Positions 15,994-24,721 of a DNA stretch of 64,000 nucleotides are shown here, one piece after another. Origin of the DNA: Arthrobacter sp. NicSoilB8 (GTDB lineage: Bacteria > Actinomycetota > Actinomycetes > Actinomycetales > Micrococcaceae). The stretch's first letter is position 1. Every line of letters begins with the position of its first letter. Made by a program: the position numbers and the translations under genes. The stretch is from positions 2,604,001 through 2,668,000 of the forward strand of contig NZ_AP024655.1 in the NCBI RefSeq assembly GCF_019977355.1. Direction: 5' to 3'. The notes under the pieces were generated by a model. The model made no database searches. It was not told the origin of the DNA and saw only the letters and a program-made list of their open reading frames with translations.

Positions 15994-16141
15994 AGTGCAC
16001 TTCGCTGGCCGCATCAGGGGACGGATGCACCACCGGGGCCTGGCCGAGTTCGAGCAGGATGTCGTTAATACTCAACTGGCCTTCCAGCTGAGGATCCAGC
16101 TGTACCGGGACAACAGCCTCCGGGACGGCGTCGCTACTCAT
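15986..16141 (-). CDS. Small hypothetical protein
   Basis: Product of 51 residues (MSSDAVPEAVVPVQLDPQLE, then SINDILLELGQAPVV, ending SEVHFF). It is acidic, with no membrane segment. The conserved-looking stretch LEGQLSINDILLELGQAP suggests a real small protein, but I cannot name a family. It is divergent from the DUF3054 gene; a CCGGACATC/GATGTCCGG inverted repeat (16219-16264) lies between the two starts. Confidence 0.4.
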   Translation of the reverse strand: MSSDAVPEAVVPVQLDPQLEGQLSINDILLELGQAPVVHPSPDAASEVHFF

Positions 16142-16291
16142 CCCACGATCATAGGTGCGGTCCATCCCGTCGCCCGGGGGCCACGCCGATCGGAGTCGGG
16201 GTGGTGCCGTCCGCACTGCCGGACATCACCCGCCGCCGCAGGCCAGCAGGGCGGCGATGTCCGGCATCCCGGCGAGGCTAGGCTAGGACGT

Positions 16292-16735
16292 ATGGCTTCT
16301 CCAACCCCTCCCCTCTCCCGCCCGTCAGCCCAGGGCGCATCAAACCCCGGCCTCCGGCCCGCACGGACGGCCGCCCTTGCCGCCTGCGCCGACGCGTTCC
16401 TGATTCTGCTCTTCGCGGCGATCGGCCGCGACGCGCACCAGCGCGGGGAAATCATCACCGGCGTCCTGGCCACGGCGTGGCCGTTCCTGGTGGGCGCGGC
16501 CCTCGCCTGGCTCGTGTTGCGGCTGTGGCATGACCCCCTGCGGCTGTGGCCCGCCGGCGTCGCGGTCTGGCTCGGAACAGTGGGGGTCGGCATGATTCTG
16601 CGGGCTGTCACCGGCCAGACGGTGGTGCTGCCGTTCATCATCGTGGCCCTGCTGAGCCTGGGCGTCTTCCTCCTCGGTTACCGTCTTGCGGTTGCCGGCG
16701 TGCTGCGGTTGCGTTCCCGCCGCCAGCAGGCCTAA
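16292..16735 (+). CDS. DUF3054 membrane protein
   Basis: Product of 147 residues with four hydrophobic segments; FAAIGRDAHQ, AWPFLVGAALAWLVLR and ILRAVTGQTVVLPFIIVAL follow the DUF3054 pattern. Function is unknown. The ATG is preceded by TAGGCT (16279-16284) and 7 nt, with no ribosome site, so a leaderless mRNA is likely. The Lrp-like gene follows on the same strand after 88 bp. Confidence 0.82.
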   Translation: MASPTPPLSRPSAQGASNPGLRPARTAALAACADAFLILLFAAIGRDAHQRGEIITGVLATAWPFLVGAALAWLVLRLWHDPLRLWPAGVAVWLGTVGVGMILRAVTGQTVVLPFIIVALLSLGVFLLGYRLAVAGVLRLRSRRQQA

Positions 16736-16823
16736 TGCACTAGGCTTGCTGGAAACGGCAGCACCCTCGCAGGAGCCGCCGGCAGGCCCGCAAACGGCGC
16801 AACCGATCCGGAAAGGCTCACAC

Positions 16824-17105
16824 GTGGTCACCGCATTCGTCCTGATTAAGACAGACGCTTCACGCATCCCCGAGACGGCCGAGGAAATCTCGGCCATCCC
16901 GGGCATCAGCGAGGTCTACTCCGTGACCGGCGAATGGGACCTGATCGCCATCGCCCGCGTTGCCAAGCACGATGACCTGGCCGAGGTCATCGCGGACAAG
17001 CTCTCCAAGGTTCCGGGCGTCGTCCACACCACCACGCAGATCGCTTTCCGTGCGTATTCACAGCACGACCTCGACGCGGCCTTTGCCCTCGGATTTGAGC
17101 AGTAA
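16824..17105 (+). CDS. Lrp/AsnC ligand-binding (RAM) domain protein without DNA-binding domain
   Basis: Product of 93 residues consisting only of the alpha-beta RAM domain (TAFVLIKTDASRIPETAEEI, SVTGEWDLIAIARV, VPGVVHTTTQIAF). It lacks the helix-turn-helix of full Lrp proteins and probably senses amino acids or modifies another regulator by hetero-oligomerisation. The GTG at 16824 follows GGAAAGG. It sits between DUF3054 and trpD, as in many actinobacteria. Confidence 0.9.
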   Translation: MVTAFVLIKTDASRIPETAEEISAIPGISEVYSVTGEWDLIAIARVAKHDDLAEVIADKLSKVPGVVHTTTQIAFRAYSQHDLDAAFALGFEQ

Positions 17106-17121
17106 TCCGCACGAGGCAGTA

Positions 17122-17175
17122 ACAGGACAAAGGACGGGCCCGGCAAATTTCTGCCGGGCCCGTCCTTTGTCCTGT
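17122..17175. terminator. Bidirectional terminator between the RAM-domain gene and trpD
   Basis: A perfect 24-bp inverted repeat, ACAGGACAAAGGACGGGCCC followed by GGCA and its complement, with a 6-nt loop. It separates two convergent genes. Confidence 0.85.
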
Positions 17176-17236
17176 CTGGGTTTTGTCTACGTTCCGCGGC
17201 TGCCGGTTTCCTGCGGCGGCTGCGGGTGGCGCAGGC

Positions 17237-18298
17237 TCAGGCGGCCTGCGACAGCGCGACCCACCGGTCCAGCACCGCGGCAGCAGCGCCGGATTCAATG
17301 GACTCCTCGGCCCGCTTCAGCGCGGCCGCCATCCGGTCGGCCAGCGGGCCCACGGCGTCGAGATCAAACGCCACCAGCCCGGCTGCGGCATTGAGCAGCG
17401 CCGCATCGCGGGCAGGCCCCGGCGCGCCGGAGAGGACTGCACGGACGACGGCGGCATTGGCCGCAGCGTCACCGCCGCGCAGCTCCTCCAGCGTCGCCTG
17501 CCGGATGCCGAGCCCGCGCGGATCAAACATCTCTTCGGTAACCTCACCGTTGCGGATCTCCCACACCCGCGACGGACCGGTGGTGGTCAGCTCGTCCAGG
17601 CCGTCATTGCCGCGGAACACGAGGCCGCGGCTCCCGCGCTTGGCCAGCACGCCGGCCACCAGTGGCGCCATCCGCTCATTGGCGACACCCACGGCCGACG
17701 CCTGGACGTGTGCCGGGTTGATCATGGGACCCAGGAAGTTGAACGCCGTCGGAACGCCTAGTTCACGCCGGGCGACGGCGGCATGCCGCATCGAGGGGTG
17801 GAACACCTGGGCGAAGCAGAAGGTGATCCCGGCTTCCTCGGCGTTGCGCGCCACCCGGGCGATAGGAAGGTCCAGCCTGACGCCGAGCGCCTCCAGGACG
17901 TCTGCGGATCCCGATGACGACGACGACGCCCGGTTGCCGTGCTTGACCACCTTTGCGCCGGCGCCGGCACAGATCAGCGCGGCCATCGTGGAGATGTTGA
18001 CCGTGTTCTGCTGGTCGCCGCCGGTGCCGACGATGTCCAGCTTCTCGCCGGCAATGTCTATGGGGTTGGCGTTGGCCACCATCGCCTCGACCAGGCCAGC
18101 GACCTCATCAACGGTCTCGCCCTTGGAACGCAGCGCCACCAGGAATCCGGCCACCTGGACCGGCGTGGCCTCCCCCGACATGATCGAGTTCATGGCCCAT
18201 TCGGTGCTTTCGGCGGTGAGGTCCGCGCCGCCGATAAGTGCGTTGATGAGCCGCGGCCAGGTGTTGCCTGCCGCCTGTGCAGATGCCTGAGAAGTCAC
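17237..18298 (-). CDS. trpD: Anthranilate phosphoribosyltransferase
   Basis: Product of 353 residues. It joins anthranilate to PRPP in tryptophan synthesis. Signatures: [20 protein letters not shown] (PRPP loop), [20 protein letters not shown] and [12 protein letters not shown]. It is a full-length member of glycosyltransferase family 3, and stands apart from other trp genes, a common actinobacterial arrangement next to ctaE. The GTG start lies 6 nt after TAGCAT (18305-18310), and GGGAG touches it, so a leaderless transcript fits best. Confidence 0.96.
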   Translation of the reverse strand: MTSQASAQAAGNTWPRLINALIGGADLTAESTEWAMNSIMSGEATPVQVAGFLVALRSKGETVDEVAGLVEAMVANANPIDIAGEKLDIVGTGGDQQNTVNISTMAALICAGAGAKVVKHGNRASSSSSGSADVLEALGVRLDLPIARVARNAEEAGITFCFAQVFHPSMRHAAVARRELGVPTAFNFLGPMINPAHVQASAVGVANERMAPLVAGVLAKRGSRGLVFRGNDGLDELTTTGPSRVWEIRNGEVTEEMFDPRGLGIRQATLEELRGGDAAANAAVVRAVLSGAPGPARDAALLNAAAGLVAFDLDAVGPLADRMAAALKRAEESIESGAAAAVLDRWVALSQAA

Positions 18299-18410
18299 CT
18301 CCCGATGCTATCGAGGTCGGCCCCGCAAAGACCAATGTGAACCCCGCCGGGAACTTTTCCGCGCGAATTCGCGTCTTTGTAGAAAAAGTCCTCCGAAAAC
18401 GCGGTTTGCG

Positions 18411-18440
18411 TTGGGCAGGACGGACTTTTATAGACATAAT
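18411..18440 (+). promoter_or_regulatory. Promoter of ctaE (leaderless)
   Basis: TTGGGC (18411-18416), 18 bp, CATAAT (18435-18440), then 6 nt to the GTG of ctaE. A short dyad, TAGACAT-A-ATGTCTA (18431-18445), overlaps the -10 box and could be an operator. Confidence 0.55.
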
Positions 18441-18446
18441 GTCTAT

Positions 18447-19085
18447 GTGACATCTGCGACCCATGCCCCCAGTACCCCGGCGCACCCGACGCTGAACCGC
18501 CCCAACATGGTTTCTGTAGGAACCGTTGTGTGGCTGTCCAGTGAGTTGATGTTCTTCGCCGGTCTCTTCGCCATGTACTTCACACTCCGTTCGACCTCCG
18601 GACTGATGTGGGCGGAAGAGACAGCCAAGCTCAACTTCCCCTTTGCGCTCGTTAACACGATCGTCCTCGTGGCAAGTTCCTTTACTTGCCAGATGGGCGT
18701 CTTCGCCGCCGAGCGGCTCCAGCCGCGCCGCACCGGCGGAGTCTTCAGCTTCACCCGCTGGGGGATGAACGGATGGTTCATCCTCACGTTCCTCATGGGT
18801 GCCTTCTTCGTGGCCGGCCAGGCAACCGAGTACGCCATGCTCGTTTCCGAGCACGTCTCGCTGTCCTCCAACGCCTACGGCTCCGCCTTCTACATCACGA
18901 CGGGCTTCCACGGCCTGCACGTCATCGGCGGTCTGATTGCCTTCCTGCTCATCATCGGCCGCTCCTTCGCAGCGAAGAAGTTCGGCCACTTTGAAGCGAC
19001 CTCGGCGATTGTCACCTCGTACTACTGGCACTTCGTGGACGTCGTCTGGATTGGCCTCTTCCTGGTCATCTACGTCCTCAAGTAG
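18447..19085 (+). CDS. ctaE: Cytochrome c oxidase subunit III
   Basis: Product of 212 residues with five membrane helices. It belongs to the aa3-type terminal oxidase ([58 protein letters not shown]). It stabilises subunit I, which is encoded at 24.7-26.4 kb. The GTG at 18447 is 6 nt after the -10 box, with no ribosome site. It heads the ctaE-qcrC-qcrA-qcrB operon. Confidence 0.95.
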   Translation: MTSATHAPSTPAHPTLNRPNMVSVGTVVWLSSELMFFAGLFAMYFTLRSTSGLMWAEETAKLNFPFALVNTIVLVASSFTCQMGVFAAERLQPRRTGGVFSFTRWGMNGWFILTFLMGAFFVAGQATEYAMLVSEHVSLSSNAYGSAFYITTGFHGLHVIGGLIAFLLIIGRSFAAKKFGHFEATSAIVTSYYWHFVDVVWIGLFLVIYVLK

Positions 19086-19171
19086 CCAGACTTGACTCTT
19101 TTTCTACAAGAGGCAGAATTTCAAGAAGCGGCTCCAGGAGCCACCGCAGGATCGAATAAAGGAACCACCAC

Positions 19172-19960
19172 GTGAAGGCACTCTCGCAGAAGCGACGTCA
19201 CCCACTGGCAGCAATTGCGCTGCTGCTGATGGGCCTCTTGGTCACGGGTGGGCTGTACGCCGTTGCCACCACCGTCAACCAGGCCAAGGCCGACACCGCC
19301 ACCTACAGCGCCAGCGACGTAGAGGAAGGCGGCAAGCTCTTCGCCGCCAACTGCGCCACCTGCCACGGCATGGGTGCCAGTGGCTCGCAGGCCGGACCGT
19401 CGCTTGTCGGCGTCGGCGCCGCTGCTGTTGACTTCCAGGTCGGCACCGGCCGCATGCCCATGCAGATGAACGGCCCGCAGGCCCAGAAGAAGCCCGCCCA
19501 GTTCAACGAGGAACAGACCAAGCAGCTGGCTGCTTACGTTGCCTCGCTCGGCCCCGGCCCGGCCATCCCCGAAGCGGGTGTGCTCGATGAGAAGGGCGAC
19601 GCCGCCAAGGGTGGAGAGCTCTTCCGCACCAACTGCGCCATGTGCCACAACGCTGCCGCTGCCGGCGGTGCACTCACCCGGGGCAAGTTCGCCCCGGCCC
19701 TCGCGGGTGTCTCCGGCCAGCACATCTACGAAGCCATGGTCACCGGCCCGCAGAACATGCCGGTCTTCAGTGACGCGAACATCTCCCCCGAGGGAAAACG
19801 CGACATCATCACCTACCTGAAGCAGATTGAAGCCAACGGTTCACCCGGCGGCGCAGATCTTGGAGCTTTGGGACCGGTTTCCGAAGGTCTCTTTGTCTGG
19901 ATTGCCGGCTTGGGCGTCATCATCGCGTTCACCATCTGGCTAACCTCCCGCACCTCCTAA
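19172..19960 (+). CDS. qcrC: Cytochrome bcc complex diheme cytochrome c subunit
   Basis: Product of 262 residues. An N-terminal membrane helix, two c-type heme motifs (CATCHG near 66 and CAMCHN near 155) and a C-terminal helix (GLFVWIAGLGVIIAFTIWLT) anchor it outside the membrane. It replaces both cytochrome c1 and soluble cytochrome c, passing electrons to the aa3 oxidase CuA site within the actinobacterial supercomplex. The GTG at 19172 has AAAGGA upstream. Confidence 0.96.
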   Translation: MKALSQKRRHPLAAIALLLMGLLVTGGLYAVATTVNQAKADTATYSASDVEEGGKLFAANCATCHGMGASGSQAGPSLVGVGAAAVDFQVGTGRMPMQMNGPQAQKKPAQFNEEQTKQLAAYVASLGPGPAIPEAGVLDEKGDAAKGGELFRTNCAMCHNAAAAGGALTRGKFAPALAGVSGQHIYEAMVTGPQNMPVFSDANISPEGKRDIITYLKQIEANGSPGGADLGALGPVSEGLFVWIAGLGVIIAFTIWLTSRTS

Positions 19961-20060
19961 GCGGACCTTGCACCTGTAAGAATTTTCTGCTGACCCGTCA
20001 GCAGTTTGAATTGAAACCTAACTCGGCACTTGCCGAGACGAGAGAAGGATGAGGCGAATC

Positions 20061-21134
20061 ATGGGCAACCATAGTGACGGCAGTCCGAACCACTCGGGCA
20101 CCGTAGCTAAGGGTGGTCAGAATGAGGTGGAGAAGTTCCAGGATCCTGGAATTCCCCCGCACCGTTTGCGCCTGGCTGACACGGACCCGAGGGCCGCAAA
20201 GAAAGCAGAACGGCAGGTAGCCATTCTGTTCGGCACCTCAGTCGTTGGCACCCTGATATTCCTGGTGTCGTACTTCGCGATCGATCTGGGGAATGATTCC
20301 TCGATCGCCACGATCCGTCTCCAGAATGCCTTGCTGGGCATCGGCACCGCGTTCGCGATGCTGGGCATCGGCACCGGCATCGTCCACTGGGCCAAAGCCC
20401 TGATGCCGGACCACGAGGTCTCGGAAGAGCGCCACGCGATCCGCACCGAGGAAGACCGCCAGGCTGCCGTCCGCATCGTTGATGACATTGTGGAGGAAAC
20501 CGGCATCAAGCGCCGGCCGCTGATCCGCAACACCCTGCTTGGCGCGGTCGCGCTTGCGCCCCTGCCGGCATTGGCCATCTTCGGTGACCTCGGCCCCCGG
20601 CCGGACTTCACGCTGGCCCACACGTTGTGGGCTCCGGCTCCGGACGGCAGGCTGAAGCGCCTTGCCCGCGACCCCGATGGCACTCCCATCAAGGCCGCGG
20701 ACGTAACCATCGGCTCCGCTTTCCACGTCATCCCGGAAGGGCTGAACGAACTGAGTGAAGGCAAGCTGAACGAGAAGGCCAAGTCTGTTGTCCTGCTCAT
20801 GCGACTGGACCCGAGCGAGCTCCACCCTTCCCCGGAACGCGCCGATTGGGCGTACAACGGCATCGTCGCGTACTCCAAGATCTGTACCCACGTTGGTTGC
20901 CCTGTTGCCCTGTACGAGCAGCAGACCCACCACCTGCTGTGCCCGTGCCACCAGTCAACCTTTGACCTGACTCAACAGTGCAAGGTTATCTTCGGCCCGG
21001 CCAGCCGCCCTCTTCCCCAGCTGCCTATCGCAGTCGACGCCGAGGGCTACCTGGTCGCCACGAGCGACTTCCATGAACCCGTCGGACCGAGCTACTGGGA
21101 GCGTGAGCAGCATGTCCTCATCCCTAACGCCTGA
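20061..21134 (+). CDS. qcrA: Cytochrome bcc complex Rieske iron-sulfur subunit
   Basis: Product of 357 residues with three membrane helices, the actinobacterial form, followed by a Rieske domain with both cluster motifs CTHVGC and CPCHQS (2Fe-2S, His/Cys ligated). It takes electrons from menaquinol and passes them to QcrC. The ATG at 20061 is chosen over 20049 because GAGG lies 6 nt upstream of it. It overlaps qcrB by 23 bp. Confidence 0.95.
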   Translation: MGNHSDGSPNHSGTVAKGGQNEVEKFQDPGIPPHRLRLADTDPRAAKKAERQVAILFGTSVVGTLIFLVSYFAIDLGNDSSIATIRLQNALLGIGTAFAMLGIGTGIVHWAKALMPDHEVSEERHAIRTEEDRQAAVRIVDDIVEETGIKRRPLIRNTLLGAVALAPLPALAIFGDLGPRPDFTLAHTLWAPAPDGRLKRLARDPDGTPIKAADVTIGSAFHVIPEGLNELSEGKLNEKAKSVVLLMRLDPSELHPSPERADWAYNGIVAYSKICTHVGCPVALYEQQTHHLLCPCHQSTFDLTQQCKVIFGPASRPLPQLPIAVDAEGYLVATSDFHEPVGPSYWEREQHVLIPNA

Positions 21135-22791
21135 TGCCCCCGTCTTTGTCGCCAAGACTTCGGGCGGCCGCATCACAGACTTCGTCGACCAGCGTGTTGG
21201 CGGCTCCGGCATCCTCCGCGAGTTCGGCCGGAAGGTCTTCCCGGACCACTGGTCGTTCATGTTCGGTGAAGTGGCGCTGTATTCCTTCGTCATTCTGCTC
21301 CTCTCGGGAACGTTCCTGACGTTCTTCTTCGATCCGTCCATGGCGGAGACGCACTACGCCGGCTCGTACACGCCGCTGAAGAACGTTGAAATGTCCGTGG
21401 CGTACAGCTCGTCCCTGAACATCTCCTTTGATGTCCGCGGCGGTCTGTTCATGCGCCAGGTGCACCACTGGTCGGCCCTGCTGTTCGTCGCCTCGGTCTC
21501 CGTGCACATGCTCCGGGTGTTCTTCACCGGCGCGTTCCGCAAGCCCCGCGAACTGAACTGGGTGGTGGGCGGTGTCCTGCTCATCCTCTCCATGGCCGCA
21601 GGCTTCACCGGCTACTCGCTCCCCGATGACCTGCTCTCCGGCAACGGCCTGCGCATCATCGACGGCGTCATCAAGTCCATCCCGGTCATCGGCACGTACA
21701 CCTCGTTCTTCCTCTTCGGCGGCGAGTTCCCGGGCACCATGATCATCAGCCGCCTGTACATGCTGCACATCCTCCTGGTTCCCGCGCTCATCCTGCTGAT
21801 GATCGTGATGCACCTCTTCATGGTGGTTGTTCACAAGCACACGCAGTACCCCGGCCCCGGCCGCAACGACGGCAACGTCGTCGGCTACCCCCTGGGACCG
21901 GTCTACGCGGCGAAGGCCGGCGGGTTCTTCTTCATCGTGTTCGGTGTCGTTGCCATCATGGCCGCGTTCTTCACCATCAACCCGATCTGGAACTACGGCC
22001 CGTACGACCCCTCACCGGTGTCGGCAGGCACACAGCCTGACTGGTACATCGGCTTCGTTGACGGCGCCCTGCGCCTGATGCCGGGCACGATCGGTGACTG
22101 GAAAGTCGAGCAGGTGTGGTTCGGCTACGTCTTCACCTTCAACGTTCTCCTGCCGGCCCTTGTCCCGGCGGGCATCCTGTTCACGGTCATGTTCACCTAC
22201 CCCTGGATCGAACGCTGGATCACCAAGGACAACCGCGAGCACCACGTCCTGGACCGTCCCCGCAATGCTCCGACCCGTACGGCCATCGGCATGGCCGGCT
22301 TCGTCTGGTACTGCGTCATGTGGGCAGCCGCAGGTTCCGACCTCATCGCGACCCACTTCCACGTGGCCCTGAACGATGTGACCTACTGGTTGCGCGCACT
22401 GTTCTTCATCGGCCCGGTCATCGCCTTCATCGTGACCAAGCGCGTAGCCCTGGCGCTGCAGCGCAAGGACCGCGAGATTGCTCTGCACGGCCGCGAAACC
22501 GGCCGCATCGTGCGCCTGCCGCACGGCGAGTTCATCGAGGTTCACGCCCCGCTGGACGAGTACAAGCGCTACAAGCTGGTCGGCTTCGAGTCACCGGCCC
22601 CGCTGCCCGCGGTGCCGAACGAGCACGGCGTCGTGGACCGCAAGGAAAACCGCCGCGCGAAGCTCTCCCGCTGGTTCTTCGAGGACCGGGTCGCACCGGT
22701 CACTCCCGCTGAGCTGGAGGCCGCCCACGGCCACCACGGCGGCCACGAGGCCGTCGAGGCAGCAGATGCGCAGAAGACGCTGAGCCACTAG
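21112..22791 (+). CDS. qcrB: Cytochrome bcc complex cytochrome b subunit
   Basis: Product of 559 residues with eight or nine membrane helices. Heme-ligand histidines lie in RQVHHWSALLFVASVSVHML and in the second pair around MIVMHLFMVVVHKHT. The PDWYIGFVDGALRLMPG stretch is typical of actinobacterial QcrB. It oxidises menaquinol and moves protons. A long cytosolic His-rich tail (AAHGHHGGHE) ends the protein. The ATG lies within qcrA, after GGGAG. Confidence 0.96.
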   Translation: MSSSLTPDAPVFVAKTSGGRITDFVDQRVGGSGILREFGRKVFPDHWSFMFGEVALYSFVILLLSGTFLTFFFDPSMAETHYAGSYTPLKNVEMSVAYSSSLNISFDVRGGLFMRQVHHWSALLFVASVSVHMLRVFFTGAFRKPRELNWVVGGVLLILSMAAGFTGYSLPDDLLSGNGLRIIDGVIKSIPVIGTYTSFFLFGGEFPGTMIISRLYMLHILLVPALILLMIVMHLFMVVVHKHTQYPGPGRNDGNVVGYPLGPVYAAKAGGFFFIVFGVVAIMAAFFTINPIWNYGPYDPSPVSAGTQPDWYIGFVDGALRLMPGTIGDWKVEQVWFGYVFTFNVLLPALVPAGILFTVMFTYPWIERWITKDNREHHVLDRPRNAPTRTAIGMAGFVWYCVMWAAAGSDLIATHFHVALNDVTYWLRALFFIGPVIAFIVTKRVALALQRKDREIALHGRETGRIVRLPHGEFIEVHAPLDEYKRYKLVGFESPAPLPAVPNEHGVVDRKENRRAKLSRWFFEDRVAPVTPAELEAAHGHHGGHEAVEAADAQKTLSH

Positions 22792-22802
22792 TCAGCACCA
22801 AA

Positions 22803-22839
22803 CAGGAAGGCCCGGTCCGCCAAGGACCGGGCCTTCCTG
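22803..22839 (+). terminator. Terminator of the ctaE-qcrCAB operon
   Basis: Perfect 16-bp arms CAGGAAGGCCCGGTCC / GGACCGGGCCTTCCTG with a 5-nt loop, 12 bp after the qcrB stop. Confidence 0.85.
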
Positions 22840-22856
22840 CATTCCACACAAAAAAC

Positions 22857-22919
22857 CAACGCGGGGTCACTCCGCGCCCATAAACCCCCTCGGGATGGGC
22901 GCTAAGTGACCCCGCGTTG
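22857..22919 (-). terminator. Extended two-tier terminator of the GntR gene
   Basis: A composite hairpin: an outer 15-bp stem CAACGCGGGGTCACT / AGTGACCCCGCGTTG and an inner 8-bp stem GCGCCCAT / ATGGGCGC around a 13-nt loop. On the minus strand it starts 6 bp after the gntR stop and is followed by a run of six T, so it should act as a rho-independent terminator. Its two-tier design is longer than usual. Confidence 0.75.
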
Positions 22920-22925
22920 CTGTGG

Positions 22926-23717
22926 CTAGGGGCGGTACCCTGAGGCGTAGTTGCGGGTGGGCCGGACGCCGGGCCGCTGCAGCGGCACCCAGAGTTTGTA
23001 TCGGTCGGCCCGGTAGTAGGACACGGAGTAGTCGACCATGGCGCGGGCCACGAAGGCGTGGCGCTGGATCTTCAGCAGCGGAGTGCCGACCTCGACGTTC
23101 AGGAGCCGGGCGGTGGACGGCGATGCGGCCGTCGCCTCGATCATGTCCTCGCCCCATTCCATGACCAGTCCGTAGCGTTCGCTGAGCACGTTGTAGAGGG
23201 ATGTGGGCGGCTCGCCGTCGAGCAGCCCTGGCACCCGGTGTGCCGGGATGAAGTTCTCGTCAACGCTCATGGGCTCGTTGTCGGCCAGCAGGAGCCGCCG
23301 GAACCTGACCAGGGGCGTGCCCTCCTCCAGCTGCAGCTCGCGGGCCAGGAAAGCGCTGGCGCCGATCTGTTCGAAGCTCAAGACCTTGGCTGCGGGCACC
23401 ATGCCGCGGCGCTGCATCTCCTCGCTGTAGGACGTCAGCTTGACCTGCAGGTCAAGCTTGGGCTTGCGCACGAACGTGCCCAGCCCCACGACGCGTTCAA
23501 TCACTTCCTCGCCCACGAGCGCGTCGATGGCCTGCCGGACGGTCATCCGGGCGAGACCGAACCGCACAGCGAGGTCGCGCTCGGACGGCAGGGCCGAACC
23601 CGGCGGGCACGCGGCAGCAATGTGCGCCCTGAGGATCTCCCGCAGCTGCACATAGATGGGAATGCCGCTCTGCCGGTCAATCTCGCCGAGCATCCGGGAC
23701 GCGTTAGAGGAGGCCAT
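22926..23717 (-). CDS. dasR: GntR/HutC-family regulator, DasR-like
   Basis: Product of 263 residues: a GntR winged helix (IPIYVQLREILRAHI, LPSERDLAVRFGLARMTVRQ) and a UTRA effector domain. In Streptomyces the orthologous DasR responds to glucosamine-6-phosphate and represses N-acetylglucosamine and PTS genes through dre sites. Here the gene is divergent from ptsH, with a GGTCTAGACC dre-like core between them, which supports the assignment. GAGG lies 7 nt before the ATG. The symbol rests on context plus similarity. Confidence 0.82.
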   Translation of the reverse strand: MASSNASRMLGEIDRQSGIPIYVQLREILRAHIAAACPPGSALPSERDLAVRFGLARMTVRQAIDALVGEEVIERVVGLGTFVRKPKLDLQVKLTSYSEEMQRRGMVPAAKVLSFEQIGASAFLARELQLEEGTPLVRFRRLLLADNEPMSVDENFIPAHRVPGLLDGEPPTSLYNVLSERYGLVMEWGEDMIEATAASPSTARLLNVEVGTPLLKIQRHAFVARAMVDYSVSYYRADRYKLWVPLQRPGVRPTRNYASGYRP

Positions 23718-23788
23718 GGCGGAGCCTCGGGTGGTGTTCCGGCCTGCAGAATTGAGTCATATATCAAGGGTAAGCCCCCGCCTCGGCA

Positions 23789-23798
23789 GGTCTAGACC
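23789..23798. promoter_or_regulatory. dre-like operator GGTCTAGACC
   Basis: A perfect palindrome in the 167-bp gap between dasR-like and ptsH. It equals the centre of the DasR-responsive element known in Streptomyces (ACTGGTCTAGACCACT-like). It could control both genes. Confidence 0.75.
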
Positions 23799-23884
23799 AC
23801 CGGACCGTCGCAAGTCGTGCGGCCCCCTCCCCCGCGGCTACCCTTGAAGGGAGCAGAACAAAACACGAGCACAAGGGAGTCCCG

Positions 23885-24178
23885 TTGCCAGTTCGCAAGG
23901 CAATCGTCACGGCCGCCATCGGCCTCCACGCCCGGCCGGCAGCCGTTTTTGTCCGGGCCGTCACGGCCACCGGCCTCCCGGTAACCATCAGCAAGGACGG
24001 CAGACCCGGCGTGGACGCCCGTTCCCTATTGGAGGTCATGACCGAGGACTTCGAGTGCGGCTGTGAGGTGGAGCTGGCTGTTGCGGCGGATGCCCTTCCG
24101 GCCCGCTGCAGCCTCACGGAGGCGGAGAATGCGCTGGAGGAACTCCGGATCCTGTTGGAGTCGGCAGCCGCCGCCTGA
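23885..24178 (+). CDS. ptsH: HPr phosphocarrier of the sugar phosphotransferase system
   Basis: Product of 97 residues. It has GLHARPAAVFV with the phosphorylated active-site histidine and DARSLLEVM around the position of the regulatory serine. It transfers phosphate from enzyme I to sugar-specific EIIA proteins. The start is TTG at 23885, with AAGGGAG 5 nt upstream. It is divergent from its likely regulator. Confidence 0.93.
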   Translation: MPVRKAIVTAAIGLHARPAAVFVRAVTATGLPVTISKDGRPGVDARSLLEVMTEDFECGCEVELAVAADALPARCSLTEAENALEELRILLESAAAA

Positions 24179-24252
24179 GGTCTCTGCACCGGCAGTTGCG
24201 CCGGCTACGCCCGGCACGTCCATCCCCGGCAATCGAAGCGCTAAGCACGCAT

Positions 24253-24291
24253 ACGACGGCGGGCCCCACCAATGGTGGGGCCCGCCGTCGT
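24253..24291. terminator. Bidirectional terminator between ptsH and ctaF
   Basis: Perfect 18-bp arms ACGACGGCGGGCCCCACC with a 3-nt loop, between convergent genes. Confidence 0.85.
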
Positions 24292-24319
24292 GCGTTATGA
24301 ACTTATAGTCCGGGTGGCG

Positions 24320-24721
24320 CTAGTGCGCGTGGTCACCGCGGCTGTACTCGTAGACCCAGCCGACCAGGGCGACGACCGCCAGGCCAGCGGCGATGAAGAC
24401 GATCCACCAGCCCACGGCCAGGCCGAGGAACCCGAGGGCGCAAGAGATGCCCAGGACCAGCGGCCACCAGCTCCAGGGGCTGAAGTGTCCCTGTTCGCCG
24501 GCGCCTTCGTGGATCTCGGCGTCGTTGCGGTCCTCGGGGCGCATGCCCACGCGTCGGCCGGTGAAGCCGAGGTACGCGCCGATCATGCCGGCGAGGCCGC
24601 CGACCAGCAGGATGGCCAGCGCGCCGACCCATTCACTCCAGTGGGTCAGGTAGCCGTAGATGAACGCCACCGGGACGAAGAAGAAGACGCCGAGGCCAAA
24701 GATCCTTGATTCGATTTTCAC
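24320..24721 (-). CDS. ctaF: Cytochrome c oxidase subunit IV (actinobacterial)
   Basis: Product of 133 residues with four membrane helices and the typical [20 protein letters not shown] and [17 protein letters not shown] stretches. It is an accessory subunit of the aa3 oxidase. The GTG start overlaps the ctaD stop (GTGA), so translation is coupled. Confidence 0.93.
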   Translation of the reverse strand: MKIESRIFGLGVFFFVPVAFIYGYLTHWSEWVGALAILLVGGLAGMIGAYLGFTGRRVGMRPEDRNDAEIHEGAGEQGHFSPWSWWPLVLGISCALGFLGLAVGWWIVFIAAGLAVVALVGWVYEYSRGDHAH

